48,814 nt of DNA, taken from assembly GCA_903830425.1 (NCBI GenBank), contig CAIKTR010000099.1, positions 1 to 48,814 on the forward strand, read 5' to 3'. This document shows, in pieces, positions 18,589 through 25,534 of this stretch. Source of the DNA: an uncultured Opitutia bacterium (lineage in GTDB: Bacteria > Verrucomicrobiota > Verrucomicrobiia > Opitutales > Opitutaceae). The translations under genes and the position numbers were made by a program. Numbering within the stretch: the first letter of the stretch is position 1; every line of letters starts with the position of its first letter. The notes below the pieces were generated by a model. The model saw only the letters and a list, made by a program, of their open reading frames with translations, did not search any database and had not been told where the DNA came from.

Positions 18589-20439
18589 ATGAAGCCCGCG
18601 CCTTACCGGAAGGTCCTGATCCTCCTCGCCGCGCTGCTGCTGGCCGCCGGCACGCGGTTGGACGGCCAAGTTTCCCCCAAGACCGTGACCGGGGAGCAAC
18701 TGGTGGCGCCGAACGGCTCGGCGACCGTGAACATGACGTTCACCTACGATGCCGCCGCGTGGGCCCAGTGGCGGGCGACGACGGGCAAGGATCCGGCCCG
18801 CACCCGGGCCGCGATGCGCTATAATTTTGGGGCGGAAGTCGCGTTCGACGGCTTCAAGATGGACTGCGACGATCTGAATCGGACCGCGAAAGTGATGCTG
18901 CACAGCGCCGTTGCGAGCGAACTGCGCCCGGACGGCGGATATGCCCTGCCGGTCGACAAGGATCTCCGCCTGGTGAACGGCGCCGGGCAGGTGTGGTTCT
19001 TCAGCGGCGTGATGGCCAACACCCTCAGCACGCTCAAGATCGTCCTGCCGGCCCAGGCGACAGACGGGGCGCTGGTCAACGGCGGCGAGGCCAGCCAGGC
19101 CATCGTCTACACGCTGCCTCCCGTTCCGGGCAGCGCTCGCAAATATACGGTGGCGGGAGCGATCCTGCTCGCACTCGGACTGGTCCTGCTCGGGATCCGC
19201 GCGGGGCTGGGCCGGGCCCGGCCGGCGGCGCCCCCGCTGCTCGCGCTGGGCCTCCTGCTGTTTTTCCCGAGCCCCCCGTGCGCGGGACAGGTCCCCGGTT
19301 CACTGGGCGCGCCCGCCTGGATCCATCCGGGTATGCGGATGACATTCTATCTAGCCTCGGCCACCATCGACCCGGGCATGACGCTGGAGCTGGATGACAA
19401 TGCGCAGCCGGACGAAAACGGCATGGTGTGGACCGATGGTTCGGGCCGGAAATACCGCCCCACGGAGGGCGGCCGGGCGTCCGGACAGAGCTATAGTCAG
19501 GTCAATGTGGAGCACCTGGACCAGCAGATCGCCGTCCTCAGCCTGTCCAACTATGGCATTGATGTGGCGACGGGCGCGGTCCGGGCGCCCCACAGCAGCG
19601 GGCTGGTCAGCACGGCGCACACCGGCAGCGATTTCTGGATGCACCCCAAGCTGCTGGAAGGGATGACCGACCAGCCGGCGGTCGGCGTGAGGGTCTTCCG
19701 TATGCCGTACAAGGTGGGCGGGCGCACCTATCAGGCGATCGCGCTGAAGACGAAGCAGCAGACAGGCTATGCCGTTTGCATCTACGATCGCGCCAGCGGG
19801 ATTCTCCTCAGCCGCTCCTCGGCCTCACAGCCGGCCGCCAAGATTCAAATGGTCGACGCCTACGGTCGGCCGATCAACAACGGCAGCGGGCGCGTTCTCA
19901 CCGAGGCCCGGCTGGTCGGCACGCGGGAAGTGTCCGTGCCGTGGAAAGGCCTTCCCACTCCCGACTGGGTGGCGCAGATGCATTCGCTGATCTACGGCGG
20001 GACGCACAGCGTCACGGTGTCCGGCTCCTACCCCATCGCCCTGGGTTACCGGGTCAGCCTGAACGTGCAGCGCGGCGGCCCGGGCTGGGTGCTCCTCAGT
20101 CAGCGCAGTGAAACCGCCAACTCGTCCAACATGCCGATCGTTCCCACCACGGACACCTGGGCCACCGGCACGAACCAGCTGGCCGGCCTCTGGATTCCGC
20201 CCGCGGGACTGCGCCTCCTGCGCGCCGGCCAAGTGCTCGACAGTGATCCGGTGACCCATGTGCAGATCACGGTGGCCGCCGCCGATGAGCGGCAGGTCGT
20301 GCTGCTGGAAACGGGGGCGGAGCACCGCGCCCAATATACCTATGATGCCCGCAGCGGGCTGCTCGTCGGACGCGGCCTGCAGCAGCAAGTCGGAGTGGGC
20401 CTGACCGAGATCAACCTGACCCTGCAGGGCAAAAACTAG
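18589..20439 (+). CDS. uncharacterised secreted/membrane protein with two extracytoplasmic halves
   Basis: N-terminal signal LILLAALLLAAGTRLDGQ; internal hydrophobic segments YTVAGAILLALGLVLLGI and PPLLALGLLLFFPSPPCAGQ around residues 185-230; starts 13 bp after the preceding stop. Confidence 0.65.
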   Translation: MKPAPYRKVLILLAALLLAAGTRLDGQVSPKTVTGEQLVAPNGSATVNMTFTYDAAAWAQWRATTGKDPARTRAAMRYNFGAEVAFDGFKMDCDDLNRTAKVMLHSAVASELRPDGGYALPVDKDLRLVNGAGQVWFFSGVMANTLSTLKIVLPAQATDGALVNGGEASQAIVYTLPPVPGSARKYTVAGAILLALGLVLLGIRAGLGRARPAAPPLLALGLLLFFPSPPCAGQVPGSLGAPAWIHPGMRMTFYLASATIDPGMTLELDDNAQPDENGMVWTDGSGRKYRPTEGGRASGQSYSQVNVEHLDQQIAVLSLSNYGIDVATGAVRAPHSSGLVSTAHTGSDFWMHPKLLEGMTDQPAVGVRVFRMPYKVGGRTYQAIALKTKQQTGYAVCIYDRASGILLSRSSASQPAAKIQMVDAYGRPINNGSGRVLTEARLVGTREVSVPWKGLPTPDWVAQMHSLIYGGTHSVTVSGSYPIALGYRVSLNVQRGGPGWVLLSQRSETANSSNMPIVPTTDTWATGTNQLAGLWIPPAGLRLLRAGQVLDSDPVTHVQITVAAADERQVVLLETGAEHRAQYTYDARSGLLVGRGLQQQVGVGLTEINLTLQGKN

Positions 20440-20653
20440 GACTCCGGGGAGGACGCCCGGTGGGAGTCGCGCTCCTGACCGTCTGGGCCCAGGGACGGAA
20501 GGCAGGAACCCTGTTCCAAGTCAGGTGTTTTTCTACCTGGCGGATTGCTGCCGTCATCGCGCATACCATCGCGGCTGTTTTGCCGCCACCGAAGTCGCCA
20601 GCAGGCTTGGGCGCTGGGCGTGATCAACTTACGCACCGGCTCAGTTAGGCAGA

Positions 20654-20669
20654 TAGGGATATATCCCTA
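20654..20669. promoter_or_regulatory. perfect 16-bp palindrome TAGGGATATATCCCTA
   Basis: Exact self-complementarity read from the sequence; in the AT-rich region upstream of the hybrid kinase. Confidence 0.55.
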
Positions 20670-20698
20670 GGCATAACTGATTCCATACGCGCCTAGGG
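20665..20698. promoter_or_regulatory. 8-bp inverted repeat overlapping the palindrome
   Basis: CCCTAGGC (20665-20672) / GCCTAGGG (20691-20698). Confidence 0.5.
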
Positions 20699-20840
20699 TG
20701 TATTGCCTGCTTTTTGTGGGCCAAAATGCAGACCAGTCGCCAATCGGCTCATTGTAAAAACTTACTTAAAACACACATGCAGAATTATATATAGGATATT
20801 AGTCACTATTCGCCAATTCCATTTTATGCTACAGGAGGGT

Positions 20841-20903
20841 ATGATCCGCTCTTTACATCATCTAATAGGTACTATTCCTGTCGGCGCATTAGAACTCATG
20901 TGA
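20841..20903 (+). CDS. putative 20-aa leader ORF translationally coupled to the downstream kinase
   Basis: AGGAGGG just before ATG; MIRSLHHLIGTIPVGALELM*; its stop overlaps the kinase GTG start (ATGTGA). Confidence 0.45.
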   Translation: MIRSLHHLIGTIPVGALELM

Positions 20904-23900
20904 CCATCTACCGCAGATTGCTGCTCTTGGTTGGGCTGCCGATCCTGGCTTTCACACTCATCACGGCGTTTGGCATGGTCCGACTGAACGCGATCAACCA
21001 CGAGATGCTGTTTGTCGTGGAAGAGATTGTGCCCAGCTATACGTTCTTCGCGCACGCGGACGAGGCTGCGGAAAAAACCCAGGCCTGTCTCGGCAGCTAT
21101 CTTGAGTCCAAAGACTCGGGCGAACAGGCGCGGCTGCTGCTGAAATTTTACGCGCAGCGGTCCGCGTGGAAAAATGAGGTGAAGCAGCAGCGCCAGCAAT
21201 TCACGGACATCAGCGACGACGACAGCCGGGTTTTCACCGAATATGTAAAGGACAGCCTCCGCTGGGGTGACCTGGCGGAGGAGGTCCTCAAGCTCTCGAC
21301 TGCGGGAAAGAAGGCGCAGGCCCACACGCTCTTCACCACCCAGCTGATTCCTGGGAGCGAACGACTCTCGGAGCAGTTGTCCCAGATGATGGCGCAGCAC
21401 GAAACCGTCGCCGCGCGGCGCGTCCAGGAGTTGGAGTCCAGACTCACTGCCACCCGGTGGATCCTGGTCTCGTGCCTGCTGGGGGTCATTCTGGGCCTCA
21501 TAGTGTTTGGACGGAGGACCTATCGGCAGATCGCCCCGCGCCTGCGGGCCCTGCAAAAGGCGATTCAGGTGCTCGAGGGCGGGGACCTCTTGCTGACGGT
21601 GCCCCTCATCCAGGGCGAGCGAAAGGATGATGATGAGATCGGCACCGTGGCCCGGTCGCTGGAATCTTTGCGTGTGACCGCGGTGCAGGCGGAAGCGGCC
21701 CGCAAGCAGGCGGAGACGGCGATCCTGAAGTCCGCCGCGTACACCCGCTCGCTGATCGAGGCCAGTCCCGACTCGCTCCTGACGATCGCACCCGACGGCA
21801 AGATCACCGACGTCAACGACTCCACGGTCGCCGTGACGGGCTATGCGCGGGAGGAGATCATCGGCACGGACTTCCGCAACTATTTCACCGACCCGGCGAA
21901 GGCGGTGGCAGGATACCAGCAGGCGTTCCACGACGGCACGGTGCGCGACTACCCGCTGGAGCTCCGGCACCGCGACGGGCGCACGACCCCGGTGGTCTAC
22001 AATGCCTCCGTCTACCGGGACGAGCGCGGGGAGGTCGCCGGCGTGTTTGCGGCGGCGCGGGACGTCACCGAACGCAAGCAGGTCGAGGACGCCATGGCCC
22101 GGGCCCGGCAGCTGGCGGAGGAGGCCTCCAAGGCGAAGAGCAGCTTCCTCGCCAACATGAGCCACGAGATCCGCACGCCGATGAATTCGATCATCGGCAT
22201 GAGCTACCTGGCGCTGGCGACGGAGCTGACCCCGAAGCAGCGCAATTACATCCAGAAGGTGCACCGCGCGGCGGGCAACCTGCTCGGGGTGATCAACGAC
22301 ATCCTGGACTTCTCCAAGATCGAGGCCGGCAAGCTCACGATGGAGCGCATCGACTTCCGGCTCGAGGACGTGATGGACAACCTCGCCGGCATGCTGGGCG
22401 CACGGGCCGAGGAAAAGGGGCTGGAACTGCTGTTCAGCTCCGCGCCGGACCTGCCGACCGCCCTGGTGGGCGACCCGCTCCGGCTGGGCCAGGTCCTGAT
22501 CAACCTCGGGAGCAACGCCGTGAAGTTCACCGCCAAGGGGGAGGTCGTCATCGGCTTCGAAAAGGTGAGCCAGACCGACCAGGAGGTGGAGCTCCACTTC
22601 TGGGTGCGCGACACCGGCATCGGGATGACGCCGGCCCAGGTGAAGAACATTTTCAAGGCCTTCAACCAGGCCGACGCCTCGACGACGCGGAAGTACGGCG
22701 GCAGCGGCCTGGGCCTGGTCATCTCCGAGGACCTGGTGAAGCTGATGAAGGGCCGGATCTGGGTGGAGAGCACCGAGCAGCAGGGCAGCACCTTCCATTT
22801 CAACGCCTGGTTCGGCCTCCAGACCGAGCCGCAGGCGCGCCGGATGTTCCACGCCGCCGAACTGCGCGGCACGCGCATGCTGGTGGTCGACGACAACGCC
22901 TCCGCCCGCGTGATCCTCTCCACCATGGGCCGCAACTACGGCATCGAGGTCGACGTGGCGTCGAACGGCGCCGCCTCGCTCGATATGGTCGCCAAGGCCG
23001 ACGCCCAGGCCAAGCCCTACGAGGTGGTCCTCATGGACTGGAAGATGCCCATCATGGACGGCGTGAGCTGCGTCCAGCATCTCCAGGAAACGAAACTCAC
23101 GGTGCAGCCTTCCGTCATCATGGTGACCGCCTACGGGCAGGAAGACGCCCACAGCGCCGCCGGCCACCAGGGCATCAAGCTGCAGTCCCTGCTGACGAAA
23201 CCGGTCACGCCCTCGACTTTGCTGGAAGCCATTGGCCGGGCCCTCGGCCGGGGCGATTTGGTCGAGACCTACAGCCAGGAGAAAGCCGAGCAGCAGACCG
23301 GCCACATGCGCGCCCTCGAGGGCGCCAAGCTCCTCCTGGTCGAGGACAACGAGATGAACCAGGAGCTGGCGCTCGAACTCCTCGGCAAGGCCCGGGTCGA
23401 GCTGGTGGTGGCCAACGATGGCGAGGCCGCGCTGCGGCTGCTGGCGCAGGGGCTGGTGGTCGACGGCATCCTGATGGACTGCCAGATGCCGGTGATGGAC
23501 GGCTACACCGCCACCCGGGAAATCCGGAAGAATCCGAAATATGCGACGCTGCCGATCATCGCCATGACGGCCAACGCCATGGTGGAGGACCGCCAGAAGG
23601 CGCTGGAGTCCGGGATGAACGACCATATCGCGAAGCCGCTCGAGGTGAACCAGATGTTCGCGACCATCGCCCGCTGGGTCGCCCCGTCGCGCGCGCCCGG
23701 CGCGGTCACCGAAGCGCCGGTGATCGCGGCCGACCCGGCCGAGGGGGCGTGGAACCTGCCCGGCATCAACACCACCGTCGGCCTGGCCAACACCATGGGC
23801 AACCAGACGCTCTACCGAAAGCTGCTCCTGCGGTTTCGCGACACGGAGCATGCGTTTGAGACCTATTTCCGGACGGCCCAGTCCGACGCCGACGCCATGG

Positions 23901-24355
23901 CCGCCGAGCGCGCCGCCCACACCCTCAAGGGCATGGCCGGCATCATCGGGGCCACCGCGATCCAAACCGCCGCCGGCGAGTTGGAACAGGCCTGCAGGCG
24001 GGCGGCATCCGCGGAGATCGATCGCGCCCTGGCGCAGACGCTGGTGGAGCTCGCTCCCGTGCTGGCGGGTCTCGCCGTCCTCGGCCGTGCGGAGGGTGCG
24101 CCGCTGGGTGCGCCCGCCGTCCTCGACCGGGCCCAGCTGGAGTCGATGCTGACCCGGCTGTCGCTGTTGCTGCAGGAAAGCGACCCGCATGCGGCCGCCC
24201 TCGCGGAAGAACTCACCACCGCCGTCACCGGCACCCCCCTCGCGCCCGCCGTGGCGGTCATCGTCACCGGCATGGAGGCCTACGATTTCGACGCCGCCCT
24301 CGCCCAGGTGACGGTTGCGCGCGCGGCGCTGGCCGCCCTGGCGCCCGGCCACTGA
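20900..24355 (+). CDS. hybrid histidine kinase: TM sensor, PAS, HisKA, HATPase_c, two REC, Hpt
   Basis: PAS SPDSLLTIAPDGKITDVNDSTVAVTGYAREEIIG; H-box SFLANMSHEIRTPMNSI; HATPase NAVKFTAKG/DTGIGM/GGSGLGLVI; REC LMDWKMPIMDG and LMDCQMPVMDG; Hpt AAHTLKGMAGIIGA. GTG start. Confidence 0.9.
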   Translation: MTIYRRLLLLVGLPILAFTLITAFGMVRLNAINHEMLFVVEEIVPSYTFFAHADEAAEKTQACLGSYLESKDSGEQARLLLKFYAQRSAWKNEVKQQRQQFTDISDDDSRVFTEYVKDSLRWGDLAEEVLKLSTAGKKAQAHTLFTTQLIPGSERLSEQLSQMMAQHETVAARRVQELESRLTATRWILVSCLLGVILGLIVFGRRTYRQIAPRLRALQKAIQVLEGGDLLLTVPLIQGERKDDDEIGTVARSLESLRVTAVQAEAARKQAETAILKSAAYTRSLIEASPDSLLTIAPDGKITDVNDSTVAVTGYAREEIIGTDFRNYFTDPAKAVAGYQQAFHDGTVRDYPLELRHRDGRTTPVVYNASVYRDERGEVAGVFAAARDVTERKQVEDAMARARQLAEEASKAKSSFLANMSHEIRTPMNSIIGMSYLALATELTPKQRNYIQKVHRAAGNLLGVINDILDFSKIEAGKLTMERIDFRLEDVMDNLAGMLGARAEEKGLELLFSSAPDLPTALVGDPLRLGQVLINLGSNAVKFTAKGEVVIGFEKVSQTDQEVELHFWVRDTGIGMTPAQVKNIFKAFNQADASTTRKYGGSGLGLVISEDLVKLMKGRIWVESTEQQGSTFHFNAWFGLQTEPQARRMFHAAELRGTRMLVVDDNASARVILSTMGRNYGIEVDVASNGAASLDMVAKADAQAKPYEVVLMDWKMPIMDGVSCVQHLQETKLTVQPSVIMVTAYGQEDAHSAAGHQGIKLQSLLTKPVTPSTLLEAIGRALGRGDLVETYSQEKAEQQTGHMRALEGAKLLLVEDNEMNQELALELLGKARVELVVANDGEAALRLLAQGLVVDGILMDCQMPVMDGYTATREIRKNPKYATLPIIAMTANAMVEDRQKALESGMNDHIAKPLEVNQMFATIARWVAPSRAPGAVTEAPVIAADPAEGAWNLPGINTTVGLANTMGNQTLYRKLLLRFRDTEHAFETYFRTAQSDADAMAAERAAHTLKGMAGIIGATAIQTAAGELEQACRRAASAEIDRALAQTLVELAPVLAGLAVLGRAEGAPLGAPAVLDRAQLESMLTRLSLLLQESDPHAAALAEELTTAVTGTPLAPAVAVIVTGMEAYDFDAALAQVTVARAALAALAPGH

Positions 24356-24366
24356 TCCCGCCGCCC

Positions 24367-25497
24367 ATGATGCCGCTCTCGCCCGAACTCCCGCGCGCCA
24401 AGCCCTGCCTGCTGCTGGTCGATGACACCCCCGAAAACATCGATGTGCTGGTCAGCCTGCTGAAGTCCGACTATGCGCTGAAAGTGGCCAACCGCGGGGC
24501 CAAGGCCCTGCAGATCTGCGCGGCCAGCGAGCAGATCGACCTCATCCTGCTGGATGTCATGATGCCGGAAATGGACGGGTTCGAGGTCTGCCGCCAGCTG
24601 CGCGCGCAGCCGGCCACCCGCGACATCCCGATCATCTTCCTCACCGGGCGGATCGAGGCCGACAGCATCGTGCGCGGCTTCGAAATCGGAGCGAACGACT
24701 ATGTGACCAAGCCCTTCCGGCCGCACGAGCTGCTCGCCCGGGTCCGGACCCACCTCACGCTCCGGGCCCAGCAGCGGGAGATCGCGGCCAAGAACACGGA
24801 GCTGAAGGAGACGCTCCAGATCGTCGCCCACGACGTGAACAACCAGTTCGCCGTGCTCAGCATGGCGGTCGAGATCATCCACAAGCATCCCGAGATCGGG
24901 GTGGCCAAGTTCCTGCCCCGGATGTCGGCGGCGATCCGGAACGGCGTCGGCCTGACCAACATGGTCCGGGACCTGCGCCGCGCCGAGGACAAGGGCCTGC
25001 AGCTCCAGGCGGTGCCGCTGCAGACCGCGCTTGAGGAGGCCCTGCTACTCGCGGAGGACGAGAGCCAGAAGAAGCAGCTCACGTTCACGAACCAGCTGCT
25101 CGCGGCCCAGGTCGTGGCCGAGCCCTACGCGCTCACGAACTGCGTGTTCGGCAACATCATCTCCAACGCGATCAAGTTCTCGCCCCACGGGGGCAACATC
25201 AGGATCACCGTCGAGGCCCACGGGGACCTCATCAGCATCAGCTTCCGCGACAGCGGCATCGGCATGCCGCCGCCCATCCTGGCGAGCCTGTTCGACATCA
25301 GCCGCAGCCGCAGCCGGGTCGGGACGAATGGCGAGAAGGGCACCGGCTTCGGCATGCCCCTGATGCGGCGGTTCGTGACCGAATTCGGTGGCCGCGTGGA
25401 GGTCGCCAGCCGCGACGCGGCCGCGCATCCGGACGACCACGGCACCGAAATCAGGATCCACCTGAAGCGCGCGCAGTCGGGCGGGATGCCGTCCTGA
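24367..25497 (+). CDS. response-regulator receiver (REC)-histidine kinase fusion
   Basis: REC LLLVDDTPENIDVL, LILLDVMMPEMDGFEV, GANDYVTKPF; kinase IVAHDVNNQFAVLSM; NIISNAIKFSPHGG, DSGIGMP, GTGFGMPLMRRFV. Confidence 0.9.
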   Translation: MMPLSPELPRAKPCLLLVDDTPENIDVLVSLLKSDYALKVANRGAKALQICAASEQIDLILLDVMMPEMDGFEVCRQLRAQPATRDIPIIFLTGRIEADSIVRGFEIGANDYVTKPFRPHELLARVRTHLTLRAQQREIAAKNTELKETLQIVAHDVNNQFAVLSMAVEIIHKHPEIGVAKFLPRMSAAIRNGVGLTNMVRDLRRAEDKGLQLQAVPLQTALEEALLLAEDESQKKQLTFTNQLLAAQVVAEPYALTNCVFGNIISNAIKFSPHGGNIRITVEAHGDLISISFRDSGIGMPPPILASLFDISRSRSRVGTNGEKGTGFGMPLMRRFVTEFGGRVEVASRDAAAHPDDHGTEIRIHLKRAQSGGMPS

Positions 25498-25534
25498 GCG
25501 GCCCCGGGCGCCGGTCCGCCGGCGCGTCGCTCAG
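25494..25534. terminator. stem-loop spanning both stop codons of a convergent gene pair
   Basis: Outer arms CTGAGCG (25494-25500)/CGCTCAG (25528-25534); inner arms GCGCCGG/CCGGCGC with tccg loop. No U-tract. Confidence 0.45.

Noticed and set aside
20440-20485. GACT-CCGGG ... CCCGG-tggg-AGTC hairpin after gene 18589-20439
   Set aside because: Interrupted stem with a bulge and no U-tract; too weak to call a terminator or riboswitch. No known riboswitch consensus recognised in 20440-20640.
20858-24352. 1164-aa minus-strand ORF
   Set aside because: Mirror of the hybrid kinase on the opposite strand; His/Asp/Arg/Gln-rich shadow typical of GC-rich codon usage.
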